Source: Branchinecta lynchi (Eukaryota > Arthropoda > Branchiopoda > Anostraca > Branchinectidae). Taken from it: 64,000 nucleotides of DNA. The translations under genes and the position numbers were made by a program. The first letter of the stretch is position 1. The number at the start of each line of letters is the position of its first letter. The stretch is from NCBI GenBank assembly GCA_023053575.1, contig JAKZAP010000008.1:6528715-6592714 (forward strand). Direction: 5' to 3'. Of the stretch, positions 46,901 through 53,168 are shown one piece after another. The notes below the pieces were generated by a model. It saw only the letters and a program-made list of their open reading frames with translations. It was not told where the DNA came from and made no database searches.

Positions 46901-48881
46901 TTCGCAAATACAACCGACAAGATATTTGTGTAATTAAATGACTAGGTACTTGATGACTGCTGATAAACGGCTGCAGAAATCCACATGTGATGTGCTCTTT
47001 GTCGCTTTCAGTAATTACTATCGTTTGAAAGTATATGAGAAACCTTGGAAATCAGGAAATCCTCTATGCAGGAGCAGTAACTTTCGCTAGTTTCTCAGTT
47101 CTTCCGCCAGACTAACTTGATATAGAATTGATTGAGCTGTCCTGTAGGGTACTCAGAAATCTCCATGTGGTTATTATCAAAAATTCTTCGTTACGAAAAA
47201 TCGTATTGGAAATGTAAACAGAAATACAGTGAATCATGCAAGTACATAGTATTACTTTAAAGACATTTTTTCCAAATACTATCTTCAGTACAAACATTTG
47301 GTGGACAAATAAAATGATACCCGTATAATTAAGTAATGTATACAACGGAAACATCAGCTACAATTCTTCATCAGCGATATTTTGGCCCTTCTTGGCAAGG
47401 GTTCTCATCAGGCTGTCTAACTTCAGGGTCAACGTCGGAGAAGGAAACAAAACCATAATAAATAACTGAAGCTTCTACAGACTATAAATATCTTATTCGG
47501 CAAATTACTTTCAATACCACTGTAGGGAAAAAACTAGTCCTGAGATTTAATTTTTTACACGGTCGCTGTTTTTGCTGCACGATTGGGCGATGACAGGAAG
47601 GTTAAAGTTACTGGTAATATTACATGCACTTTATCCGTGTTAGCCTACAGTGTTAAATTGGGTCAGACACTTACGACTGATTATCAAGGATTTCATCTCG
47701 TCATTCTGTATGCCACTGGCATGTCTGAGGATTTTATACAGTTTAAGTTTTTTCCCGCTTTCATTAAAATTTTACCTTAAGTTTACCCCAGATAATATTA
47801 GTTTCTTGTTCACAGAGACCTTCCTGGAGAGGTGTTACTCCCGAAACCTCGCGGACAATCGCCCATTGCAGCTTTCGAAAACGCTGTGGAATTCAACACC
47901 CGCCAGCAACTGGTCGAACTGGCATCCGACCCCGATGCCCTCCGGATGCAAGCGCTTTTGATACGCGAGCGTATCCTCGGCCCTGCTCATCCAGAAACCT
48001 CCTACTACCTGAGATATAGAGGCGCTGTGTACGCTGACTCCGGGCAGTTCCAGCGCTGCGTCCAGCTTTGGATGTATGCACTTGAGATGCAACAAAACCT
48101 TCTAGAGCCGCTGAATTGCCTCACGCTTAGCTCATTTCTATCCTTCGTTGAGCTGTTCAACTTTATGGTTACAGTCCGTGATAAGATGAGTTTGGAGAGC
48201 AATCACGACCATATCCCGCCCCCACTGAATTTCCAGGAGGTTATGGCCGTTTTTGTCCGCTGCTCTAGAGAAGCGCGATTGGGTCTGACGCAGATTGAGA
48301 AGCTTCCAGCGACAGAGAGGGAGTTTGGGACCTATCAGAGGATCTTAACGGTGATAGTGATGATGGTTCAGCTTCTTGCCCGCCTTGCACCGTTCACACC
48401 GGTTCAAGAGTTCTCTGTGAAGAAAAATCTGTATGAAATTCTGAAAACGAAGCCTTGTATGAAGAATGGCATGAGTCTCCTTCACCTGAGCATTTCGTCC
48501 CCGCTGCAAGATAACGGAAATCGGTTGGATATACATAAAAAGAGCCATGCCAGGGCAGCGAAATTATTAATTGAAGCCGGTTCTGACCCAAATGTGGTCG
48601 ACGGAGAAGGACGTAGGCCGCTTCACGTTGCCGCTGCACTGACCCCATGCAATGAAGACTTGATCATGGAGTTGCTAAGGGGAGCGGCGCATTTTTGCAC
48701 GCCGGATTTAAAAGGACGCAACTTTACTGACGTCTTGTGCGAGAAAAAACAAACCCTTGTCATCAACCCTTTGAAATTCACAAGCCTTAAGTGTCTTAGT
48801 GCGAGTGTTATAAGGAAACACAAAATTGAGTATCGTGATGTTGTACCCGCTACGCTTATACCGTTTCTGGAAGTTCACTAA
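16936..48881 (+). CDS. fem1: FEM1A/C-type substrate receptor, complete six-exon gene span
   Basis: The spliced product is 631 residues, close to vertebrate FEM1C/FEM1A. FEM1 proteins are substrate receptors of CUL2-RING ubiquitin ligases that read C-terminal degrons. C. elegans FEM-1 acts in sex determination. Exons are 16936-16995, 29598-29757, 33230-33430, 39639-39857, 42866-43055 and 47816-48881. All junctions are GT..AG with matching phases (0, 1, 1, 1, 2). About six ankyrin repeats fill residues 38-240. A helical TPR-like region follows, with ALLIRERILGPAHPETSYY near 323. Two further ankyrin-like units lie near 493-567. A VHL-box-like segment starts with LKCLSASVIRKHKI at about 601. DGHIEVV, NRHGHTCLMISCYKGH and KGNTALHDCAESG place it with FEM1A/C rather than FEM1B. 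The start ATG has an A at -3 and a G at +4. Confidence 0.95.
17193..17908. mobile_element. Long foldback element B
   Basis: Two arms of about 250 bp (roughly 17200-17452 and 17645-17905) are inverted copies of each other around a spacer of about 190 bp. Each arm carries inner inverted repeats, GTGCTCAAACGTCTAGCACC and its mirror, so arms can fold on themselves as well. End motifs are CTCAG..CAGTCTAGT. No reading frame is present. It lies directly beside repeat X copy 2. Confidence 0.75.
18007..18659. mobile_element. TA-flanked inverted-repeat element (Tc1/mariner-like MITE)
   Basis: Inverted ends CWGGAGCCTATACTATTTC flank 653 bp. TA stands at 18005-18006 and at 18660-18661. The interrupted X repeat reads GGCTA then TAATCATCAG across the element. 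The corresponding uninterrupted site in X copy 6 reads GCCAGGCTAATCATCAG near 32325-32341, so the insertion added the element plus one TA. No transposase frame is present, and the superfamily is inferred only from the TA duplication. Confidence 0.8.
19569..19665 (+). repeat. Tandem repeat, four units of about 24 bp
   Basis: The unit GGTATCCCTCCACTTACGTT plus TTGT or TTGC is repeated four times, nearly identically. It is a local expansion of the terminal motif of repeat X and is absent at that length from other copies. Confidence 0.85.
19980..20905. mobile_element. Long foldback element C
   Basis: Inverted arms at about 19985-20250 and 20605-20905 share CATGGTGCCC blocks and a stretch around AATGTTAGAGCACTTCCAAG. 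The right end reads GAGGATTTGTGTATGACTG, which relates it to the 155-bp element at 34084-34238. The spacer has short direct repeats (GAGTAACCTAG..CCTGGAAAACAAT). It does not encode a protein. Confidence 0.7.
20915..23240 (+). repeat. Repeat X, copy 3 (interrupted)
   Basis: X sequence occurs at about 20950-20989 (GGACCACAAAACCTAAGTGG) and resumes at 22975 (TACCTATGACTTCGTAAAAG) up to about 23240, split by the element at 20990-22974. The CTGCCATCCGTCCGTCTGTT motif occurs both before the split and after it. Confidence 0.7.
20990..22974. mobile_element. TA-flanked 2-kb element with CACTGTAAAAA ends
   Basis: Inverted ends start CACTGTAAAAA and continue with TATAAAGATTAAA, then TTAAC and GCAGTATTTGCTA. 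They span about 50 bp with mismatches. TA flanks the element at 20988-20989 and 22975-22976. Removing it and one TA restores the X motif GGGATACCTATGACTTCG. The longest frames are under 100 residues and show no transposase motif, so it is non-autonomous. Similar end sequences occur at 43575-43725 and near 28975-29015. Confidence 0.78.
22977..23640 (+). repeat. Direct duplication, first unit (X fragment plus flank)
   Basis: An X 5' section followed by a unique flank (TTAGCTTCGCTCCTCTTTTG.., GAAGACCGTATGCCTCTGTC..) recurs at about 23810-24455 in the same orientation, about 820 bp downstream. Confidence 0.65.
23780..24455 (+). repeat. Direct duplication, second unit, including repeat X copy 4
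   Basis: This is the second unit of the local duplication. The X section begins TTTTGGGATCCTAAAACGTA and runs to about 24050. Relative to unit one it carries an inserted run of CGATTGTAAACAGTTG/TTTCCAATC motifs at 24110-24265. A block at 23664-23757 also matches 19718-19810 downstream of X copy 2. Confidence 0.65.
24110..24265 (+). repeat. Irregular tandem repeat of TTGTTTCCAATCGT-like units
   Basis: Short alternating motifs (CGATTGTAAACAGTTG, GGAAACAGTTGTTTCCAATC) recur in both orientations, giving several overlapping small hairpins. Confidence 0.6.
25497..26312 (-). repeat. Repeat X, copy 5
   Basis: This near full-length X copy on the - strand runs from TTTTGGGATCC near 26310 to AACAAGACCAAAGGTTTCAA near 25498, with three internal CCGG-rich units. 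Confidence 0.8.
28640..28850 (-). mobile_element. Probable LINE 3' end with AACCT-type tail
   Basis: On the - strand a short frame (28645-28827, 60 residues) ends close to AATAAAGAATAACCTAACC. The end carries three to four AACCT units. Other LINE fragments in the window also end in short tandem repeats, which suggests the same kind of element. The protein stretch (FNVLTSQAILTNIGKNKMIL) is not diagnostic by itself. Confidence 0.35.
29598..29757 (+). CDS. fem1: FEM1 exon 2
   Basis: Encodes residues 21-73 and the first base of codon 74. It holds the first clear ankyrin repeat (GATPLLVACRNGHLEVVQYL). Acceptor TTCCTAG, donor GTATGC, outgoing phase 1. Confidence 0.95.
32047..32220 (+). mobile_element. 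LINE reverse transcriptase C-terminal fragment
   Basis: The frame reads RLFHKDMYNCSFGNRIVDSW, then GFTEDTVGAESNKSFKR. It fits the end of CR1/Jockey/L2-type LINE polyproteins, where an 'FS.RVVN.WN.LP..VV.A.S...FK.RL' motif stands near the stop. Only this last part survives, directly beside repeat X copy 6. Confidence 0.6.
32233..33167 (-). repeat. Repeat X, copy 6
   Basis: A full-length-looking X copy on the - strand. TTTTTGGGATCCCAAAACGT stands at its 5' end near 33166, there are four internal units, and its 3' end is AACAAGACCAAAGGTGTCGA near 32236. It preserves the uninterrupted site (GGCTAATCATCAG) that dates the insertion at 18007-18659. Confidence 0.85.
33230..33430 (+). CDS. fem1: FEM1 exon 3
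   Basis: Encodes the rest of codon 74 to the first base of codon 141. Two ankyrin repeats, with APPLWVAAAAGHLEIVKCLL and NSTPLRAACFDGHIEVVRCL. Acceptor follows a T-rich tract, TTTTTTTAG. Donor GTAAGC, phase 1. Confidence 0.95.
33708..33950 (-). mobile_element. LINE reverse transcriptase C-terminal fragment
   Basis: On the - strand the frame reads ARSNFFSNGIVNLWNNLKED, then TVAVESTDGFKRRMDAEW, the carboxy-terminal motif of CR1/Jockey/L2-type LINEs. It is a 5'-truncated remnant. The similar fragment at 32047-32220 is on the other strand. Confidence 0.7.
34084..34238. mobile_element. 155-bp MITE, CAGTCATACA ends, AGTAG duplication
   Basis: Inverted ends CAGTCATACA and TGTATGACTG are flanked by AGTAG on both sides (34079-34083 and 34239-34243). 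The inner CATGGTRCYCC palindromic blocks match foldback C at 19980-20905, so it may be a minimal member of that family. Confidence 0.7.
34930..35165 (+). repeat. Dispersed repeat block related to 3535-3740
   Basis: Shared but diverged motifs are GGACCTTGAAG.., AGGCAGCTAGGGA or equivalent, and RGGGSTCCTTTAAA at the end. The relationship is weak and the class is unknown. Confidence 0.3.
35718..35910 (+). repeat. Repeat Y, copy 3, left part
   Basis: It matches the first half of Y copies 1 and 2 (AATAATGCAGCCTACTTCCT, CGCTACCTTCGATGCGTATC) and stops at CATCAGAAC, where repeat X copy 7 begins. Confidence 0.7.
35915..36596 (+). repeat. Repeat X, copy 7, inserted into repeat Y
   Basis: A short X copy with about one and a half internal units, from TTTGAGATCTCAAATCGG to CCTTTGGTCTTGTTTT. 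Sequence on either side belongs to repeat Y, so X was inserted into Y. About 30 bp of Y are missing at the junction compared with copies 1 and 2. Confidence 0.78.
36597..36715 (+). repeat. Repeat Y, copy 3, right part
   Basis: It resumes Y at GCTAGAAGTCGAAAGGCCTG and ends with GAGGGGTCCTTTAA, as in the other copies. Confidence 0.7.
37403..37775. mobile_element. Foldback element D, copy 1 (ATACCATGGTAT)
   Basis: Its ends are inverted copies of TTTTTGCAGATACCATGGTA. Inside are several 'GGTATCTGATACC' units and a centre with CTCACTTTCATCAATT and AAGAAGTTTGGCACTT. The copy at 54217-54640 is collinear with it. No transposase frame is present. Confidence 0.75.
38118..38205 (+). repeat. Short dispersed repeat, partner of 13040-13125
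   Basis: Shares CCGTTCCCCGAGGACTC and GAGAATAKAGGGAG with the block at 13040-13125. Class unknown. Confidence 0.5.
38270..38445 (-). repeat. Repeat X fragment
   Basis: One internal X unit in reverse orientation (CCATTCTGGGCGAACCACTT, CCGGCGAGAAAATAAG), truncated on both sides. Confidence 0.5.
38749..39240 (-). mobile_element. LINE C-terminal fragment with zinc-knuckle motif and CATA tail
   Basis: Read on the - strand, the frame gives LREFLLTIQYLAVGNKED, then YSCPMCDASEESLGHIMS. The C-x2-C..H pattern is usual at the end of LINE polyproteins. It is followed by about 170 bp and a short (CATA)n run at 38749-38765, which is probably the 3' tail. It carries stop codons and is 5' truncated. Confidence 0.6.
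39372..39620. mobile_element. MITE F, copy A, next to FEM1 exon 4
   Basis: Inverted ends GTTCCACCCTA and TAGAAGGGTGGAACACGCTC enclose TAGTTACTACGC, TAGTAACT and CCACGGGCGAATCCGACC motifs. These are shared with copies at 45258-45553 and 49583-49875. The element ends 19 bp upstream of exon 4, so the acceptor's pyrimidine tract (TATTTCTTTCAG) begins just outside it. Confidence 0.8.
39639..39857 (+). CDS. fem1: FEM1 exon 4
   Basis: Encodes codon 141 to the first base of codon 214. Two ankyrin repeats, NRHGHTCLMISCYKGHIDIA and KGNTALHDCAESGCLAIIKL. Acceptor TTTCAG, donor GTAAGC, phase 1. Confidence 0.95.
42170..42510 (-). repeat. Penelope-type terminal fragment plus hairpin
   Basis: On the - strand, CTGAAGA (42198-42204) is followed by the CCCTT/AAGGG hairpin, but the GAAA that should follow is missing. 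Downstream, an inverted repeat (GTTGCTTGAAGTTAAAAAAG near 42305 and its partner near 42475) forms a stem of about 40 bp around TGCTGCTCGATTGGG. GCTGACGTATCCGTTTT follows at 42477. Confidence 0.5.
42661..42800. repeat. Degenerate Penelope-type inverted terminal pair
   Basis: A - strand CTGACGA hairpin (42685-42691) is followed by a + strand hairpin (GGGTCCTTGCCAAGAAGGGG), GAAATATCGC and GCTGACGTATCCGTTT. The arrangement mirrors the head-to-head pair at 1-150. Both cores carry changes. Confidence 0.5.
42866..43055 (+). CDS. fem1: FEM1 exon 5
   Basis: Encodes codon 214 to the first two bases of codon 277. Sixth ankyrin repeat (GMTPLLAASVCGHEEIVEYL), then NALELLGATFVDRKRD. The insert seen between these in vertebrate FEM1A is short here, as in FEM1C. 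Acceptor TTTCAG, donor GTATGA, phase 2. Confidence 0.95.
43273..43453. mobile_element. 181-bp hAT-like MITE with perfect 8-bp duplication
   Basis: Ends CAAGGCAGTATCCAG and, on the other strand, CAGGCCCGTATCCAG are inverted repeats with a few differences. TTAGCTGG flanks both sides (43265-43272 and 43454-43461). The element is mostly two G/C homopolymer-rich arms around about 60 bp. It has no coding capacity. Confidence 0.85.
43575..43725. mobile_element. End fragment of the CACTGTAAAAA family
   Basis: The right end (GTTAACTTTAATCCTTACTC, then TTTTTTACAATGTA) matches the right end of 20990-22974. An inner inverted pair, GCTACTGGGATTA and TAATCCCAGTAGTAC, suggests a short internally deleted copy. 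Confidence 0.55.
44376..45905 (+). repeat. Repeat X, copy 8 (interrupted)
   Basis: Starts TTTTTGGGATCCGAATACGT and includes the TTGTCCGTCCATCTGTCCGT block. A second 5' section (GGTCAAGTTCCTAGATGGGT) appears at about 44955, so two X copies may be joined. A MITE F copy interrupts it at 45258-45553. The 3' section near 45790-45900 is diverged. Confidence 0.65.
45258..45553. mobile_element. MITE F, copy B
   Basis: Reverse orientation relative to copy A. Shared motifs are AATAGTAACTATTAGCTACT, GGGAGCGTAGTAAGC, and the end TAGGGTGGAACACACTC. Lies inside repeat X copy 8. Confidence 0.78.
46340..46740 (-). mobile_element. Possible retroelement 3' region with short tandem tail
   Basis: On the - strand a 95-residue frame (46452-46739) is followed by about 100 bp and AAATAAATTCGTTACTTACT, ending in TTAC units. 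The tail style matches the LINE fragments elsewhere in the window. The protein is not recognised. Confidence 0.3.
47350..47610 (-). repeat. Penelope-type terminal fragment, copy in FEM1 intron 5
   Basis: Collinear with 51712-51995 of the Penelope-like element. On the - strand, CTGATGA (47405-47411) precedes the CCCTT/AAGGG hairpin. The expected GAAA reads AAAA, so the core is broken. TTTTTGCTGCACGATTGGGC follows at about 47568, as in the full element. Confidence 0.7.
47816..48881 (+). CDS. fem1: FEM1 exon 6 (last exon)
   Basis: Encodes the last base of codon 277 through residue 631 and TAA (48879-48881). It carries the TPR-like region (SYYLRYRGAVYADSGQFQRC), two ankyrin-like units (KNGMSLLHLS, then GEGRRPLHVAAAL) and the carboxy-terminal VHL-box-like segment ending PFLEVH. 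That segment is the part which, in the family, contacts Elongin B/C and CUL2. The acceptor is TTCACAG at 47809-47815. Confidence 0.96.
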
Positions 48882-50059
48882 CCCGCTTCATTACATTAAA
48901 TGCGAGTGTCGTAGATAGTCGGAAATTTAGGCCGGCTAAGATTTTTATGGAGGTGGCATCCCTCACTTTGCGTTATTCGTTCGTCAAAATCAAACTCGGG
49001 AGTTCGGTTTTCCTTCTAATCCTGGGAATAGTAATTCTGGTGTTAAACCTCTGGAATGTTTTGTTTTCTTTGGTGTCGATTTGATTGAACAGTCTGATTT
49101 GTTTCCATTTCATTAACCCAATATGATACTGCTGGATATCCGAATGCAGAAATGGGAATGAGTGAAGAGCGGTACCGTATTTAATTATTTAAAGATTGTT
49201 GGATAGCATGTACCTGTGAGCGTGATAAGTTTGAATATACATTTTGTCGCTGTCTTAGTTTAACTCACTTTTGTGGTATCTGTTTAGTTTTCTTTTTCGG
49301 CGTTTTAGCTCAAATAAATACCGTTGATGCGAACTGATAAGAGCCATTGTTTTAGGATTGCGAGTATCTCGAACCGAAGACATTCTATAGTCAGCTCAGA
49401 ACGTAGTTTTTGAAACTAAGAAACAGATCTTTTTGGTCGGTGAATAAACAAACAAAGTGGATATTAGTATACTGCAGCTGGTGCGAACTGAAAGACCAAT
49501 TACTCTAAATTTTACGAGTTAACATACCAGTTTTGGCAGATGACGATATTAGCTTTTTGGGCACAATTAGAGCAGACACAATGAGCGTCTTCCACCCTAC
49601 GAATAGTAACTATTAGTTACTATTTCCGTTCCAACCTCACCAAAAGTTACTATGCTGACCGTTCTGACCTTCTCTAAATAGTAACTGATAGTAACTATTT
49701 GCTTACTATGCTCGGGAGCGTAGTAACTACGGATCTCTTTAACGTGATTGGTCGGATTCGCCCGTGGCATGATATTCTGCTGGAAAATAGAAATTTTGTT
49801 CCAGCCTTGACGGCAAAAAGTCAGAATTCGTGACGTCATGCGTAGTAACTACGGTAAGTAGGATGGAACACGCTCAATTATTCGTTATAATACTCATAGT
49901 CAGCCGTTTTCATCGGGAGGTACAAACGCCCCCTGGGTCCTTCCGTGGAGAAACAGAAAAAAAAGTGCACGTCGAGAAATAAGTTTATTGAATATATATT
50001 GGGTGCTTTGGTGACAGCTAACCAACATCGTTACAGCTAGTCCCCGAAGCCGCGGCGGA
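48882..50059 (+). other. FEM1 3' UTR and intergenic DNA
   Basis: AATAAA at 49313-49318 and 49443-49448 are candidate polyadenylation signals for FEM1. Apart from MITE F copy C, nothing is recognised. Confidence 0.5.
49583..49875. mobile_element. MITE F, copy C
   Basis: The best-preserved copy. Ends GAGCGTCTTCCACCCTA and TAGGATGGAACACGCTC are inverted repeats. TAGTAACTATTAGTTACT and GTAGTAACTACGG lie inside. No reading frame makes sense as a protein. Confidence 0.8.
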
Positions 50060-50806
50060 AGTCGACGCAGGGGTGGCCCGAAGGGGGGGTGAGGGGGGGT
50101 GACTCACCCCCCCCTGCCTTCTGTTAAGTCGTATCAGTCGTTTATTTTGGCCTTTTGCTAAGTTGTATCAGTCGTTTATTTTGGCCTCGCCGAGGTCCCG
50201 GACATTCATTTTAACAAAAAATAATCCGAGTCGTTTAAATTTTTATTTTAAATTTTGTCTCTGCACAGCTTCAGTCGTAAGCCAGACCCCGAAGAAGTCG
50301 TTTAAACCAGGTTTTCTAACCCGATAGGTCGCAGACATGATTCATGGGGGCAGCAATGCGGCTACCTGTTCTACTCCTATGGGATCTGGATCTGCCTAAC
50401 TTCGGTCTTTCAGATTTTAGCCTGTCAAAATTACAATAGGTTAGTTGTTAAAGTGAAGTCTGACTGGTAACATTGAAATAGCTTATAGACCAAAAGCGAG
50501 AGACAAGGTTATGTGCATTGATTTTTGGTCATCTTTGGCTATAAGTGAAAAACGAAGGAATAGGAATTTTTAAGTAGAATGGAAAAGCCATCAGAAATCA
50601 AATGACAGGAGACCCGGGAAAGAAGTGTGCCAGAACAAATCGAAAAATATCGATTACAAAGAGGGGTTGAGGTAGGAACAACGCTCGAAAAGGACAAGGA
50701 GGATTTTAACACACACCCGAAATTCGTTTCCCAGGACAGGAGGGGTTCTGCAGACGCTGGAATAGCTCATTCTAGTCGGGAGGTAAATTTTTGGCCTCTA
50801 TGTTAG

Positions 50807-51146
50807 CAGAGGCTTTACTATCAAAATGTTTGGGGGGGGGGAGAGGAGCAAAAATATTCCTTCTGACTGCGAATCGTATGTATCACTGCTGACTGCTGAC
50901 AGCACTATCAAATATGGGAGGAGTAAGGTATTTACCGACTGGCTGGTAATTTTTACCGTCTTTTTTTGCGGAAAAATTGACTGATTTAAAGAAAACCGAC
51001 CATTTTTAAGAAAAATCGACTGTTTCCCCAAAAAATCGATTCTTTTTACGAAAAATCGCGATAAATCTGTTTTTTACCGGCTAGCCGACAACATCGGGGA
51101 GGGGGGGGGGGGGGTGCATCCACCCCCCTCCTACGTCACGCCCCTG
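50807..51146. mobile_element. 340-bp hAT-like MITE (imperfect duplication)
   Basis: Starts CAGAGGC and ends ACGTCACGCCCCTG, with G/C tracts next to both ends. Flanks TATGTTAG (50799-50806) and TATGCTAG (51147-51154) match at 7 of 8 bases. The end similarity is limited, so the call is weaker than for its neighbours. Confidence 0.5.
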
Positions 51147-52264
51147 TATGCTAGTGTTAAAGCACATCTGAAAAGACTTCGTAAAATTTAGGACACTCAT
51201 ACAACTCGAAAATGATCTCTTTTATGTTTAAGATATTCTAAAAGCAAACTTTTCGTCTTCATTTGCTGTGTATATAGCATCTTGTGTCGCGTAGAATCAA
51301 ATTCTGCAAACCAGTTTTAAGTTGCAATTCTTCAGATGTAGCTCACTGTAGCTTTACCTGCTTTAGTTTTCGGCATGAAAGTACAGTGTGTCGAGTGACA
51401 AATAAAACGGTACACGGTACTTTCATTATGAAACAAAAGTAAATCAAATCACCCGGAAAAAAACGCAACTCAAGTCTCGTCGGCGAACCTGGCGTCTTTT
51501 TCTATATCTGTAAACTCCTGTCAGGCCAAGACCAAAAGTTCGTTACGTCCGTAAATCCGGATTTTTTTTTTTTTAACGCACTGGCAAATCTGTTTTCCTC
51601 GTTTCGTTTCTGAGGAAGTGTGTTCTAAACGTGAAAATTACTTTTTTTGCTATTAGTTCGGAGCAAATCTGCTTACATAAATATTCTTTGAGCCCAAGCT
51701 GACTTTGAAACATTTATTCAAACAATGTTTACACGGATACGTCAGCTCTGATTTTTCATCAGCGATATTTCGGCCCTTCTTGGCAAGGGTCCTCGTCAGG
51801 CTGTCAATCTTCTTGTTCAACTTCGGGGAAGGAAACAAACCTGTAACAAATAACTGAAGCTTCTACCGACTATAAATATCTTATTAAGGTAAATTATCTT
51901 CAAGTACCAGTATAATGAAAAAACTAGTCCTGAGGTTTAATTTTTGACAACGACGCTGTTTTTGCTGCATGATTGGGGCGATGACAGGAAAGGGTTTTTT
52001 CTGCATTTTGATCAACTTCGGTTTTTTCATTAATAAGGGGCTGAAAACTTAAATATTATTGTATTAATGACCTCGTTCTACGTTTCTATTATGAGTACTT
52101 GCCTGAATCTATTACTTTGAATAATCACTGCACGGAAAAACTAGTGCTGAGATTTAATTTTTGACACGGCTGCTGTTTTTGCTGCACGATTGGGGCGACG
52201 GCAGGAAATATTTTTTTCTGCATTTTGATCGACTTCGGTTTTGTTGTTAATAAGGGACTGAGGC

Positions 52265-52983
52265 TTAAATTTTCTTCCCTTAATAACCCCGTTCCACGTT
52301 TCCGGTAAAGAGTACTCGCCTGTATCTCGGTTAATGCCTGTTCGGTTTTTCTTTATCTCAACGGCTTCTCGAATGGTTTGATGGAGTCCGGTTCACGTTG
52401 CAAGAATTTGGGCTTTTTCAAAATGTACTGAATGGGATGGGTTTTCGAAAATATGTTCTGCAAGTGCAGATTTGAAAGTATAGTTATGACGGTGTCCGTT
52501 GGAGAGGGCGTGGTCAATTTCTTGCTCATGCTCTGCAAGTCGTTTTCCGAAAGTTCTCTCTGTCCTTCCTACGTAACGCTTTCCGCAATCACAAGGTATT
52601 GAATAAATGCCTCTTTGGTACTGATTTGGGACTTTATCTTTTCCGGAGTTTAGGTAAGACAGCAAAGTATTTTGGGTTCTGTGAAAGACTTGGATGTTGT
52701 ATTTTTTCAAACTTTTGGACAATTTTTCGGTTACTCCGCGGACGTACGGAAGGTAAACGCGGGCATTTTTTTCTTCTACCTCACCATTACTAGTAAAACT
52801 TACAGGATCTTTGGGGGATGAATGCAGCTTCAGTCGTCTTCTGATGATCTGTTCAACCAGTTGAATGGGGTATTTGTTTCCAAACAGGACGTCCCGAATG
52901 TGGCAAAGTTCGTCATCTAGGAGATTTTTGTCGCAAATTTTGATGGCTCGGTCGACTAGTGAGATAACTACTCCGCGTTTCAC
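52265..52983 (-). pseudogene. Penelope GIY-YIG endonuclease remnant
   Basis: The frame 52983 to 52396 encodes the linker behind the missing reverse transcriptase (LLDDELCHIRDVLFGNKYP, then QLVEQIIRRRLKLHS) and the GIY-YIG nuclease. Diagnostic are GIYSIPCDCGKRYVGRTERT with the GIY and YVG motifs, the following R..EHEQEI, and KSALAEHIFENPSHSVHF. An in-frame TGA stands at 52393-52395. The same frame continues past it with the usual Penelope end (TIREAVEIKKN, then NRDTGEYSLPETW) to about 52265. The product would be nuclease-only and is broken by the stop. Confidence 0.88.
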
Positions 52984-53100
52984 ATATTCTGGCTGGTAAG
53001 AATCATATGGAATATAATAATAAGATATTTATAGTCGGTAGAAGCTTCAGTTATTTGTTACAGGTTTGTTTCCTTCCCCGAAGTTGAACAAGAAGATTGA

Positions 53101-53168
53101 CAGCCTGACGAGGACCCTTGCCAAGAAGGGCCGAAATATCGCTGATGAAAAATCAGAGCTGACGTATC
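53101..53168 (+). ncRNA. Hammerhead-ribozyme-like motif in Penelope terminal repeat
   Basis: CTGACGA (53105-53111), a hairpin of two G-C pairs, a bulged A and CCCTT/AAGGG (53112-53132), and GAAA (53133-53136) match the hammerhead core and stem II. After GAAA, ATAT can pair with GTAT (53164-53167), leaving ATC as a plausible cleavage triplet. An inner hairpin CTGAT/ATCAG lies between. Stem I is not convincing. The element itself is on the - strand, so this arm is inverted. The other arm has the same core on the - strand (TCGTCAG at 51793-51799). Confidence 0.5.

Larger units (their letters stand above)
43056..47815 (+). other. fem1: FEM1 intron 5, 4.8 kb
   Basis: The intron holds a 181-bp hAT MITE, an end fragment of the CACTGTAAAAA family (43575-43725), X copy 8, a MITE F copy, a possible retroelement 3' end with a GTAA-type run at 46345-46360, and a Penelope terminal fragment. 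No coding region is recognised at 43730-44370, 45905-46340 or 46740-47350. Confidence 0.85.

Noticed and set aside
47835..48823. Several antisense frames over FEM1 exon 6
   Set aside because: They are shadows of a long conserved coding exon.
52353..52538. 61-residue frame overlapping the Penelope nuclease
   Set aside because: It is out of frame. The true frame continues past a TGA at 52393-52395 with Penelope-like residues.
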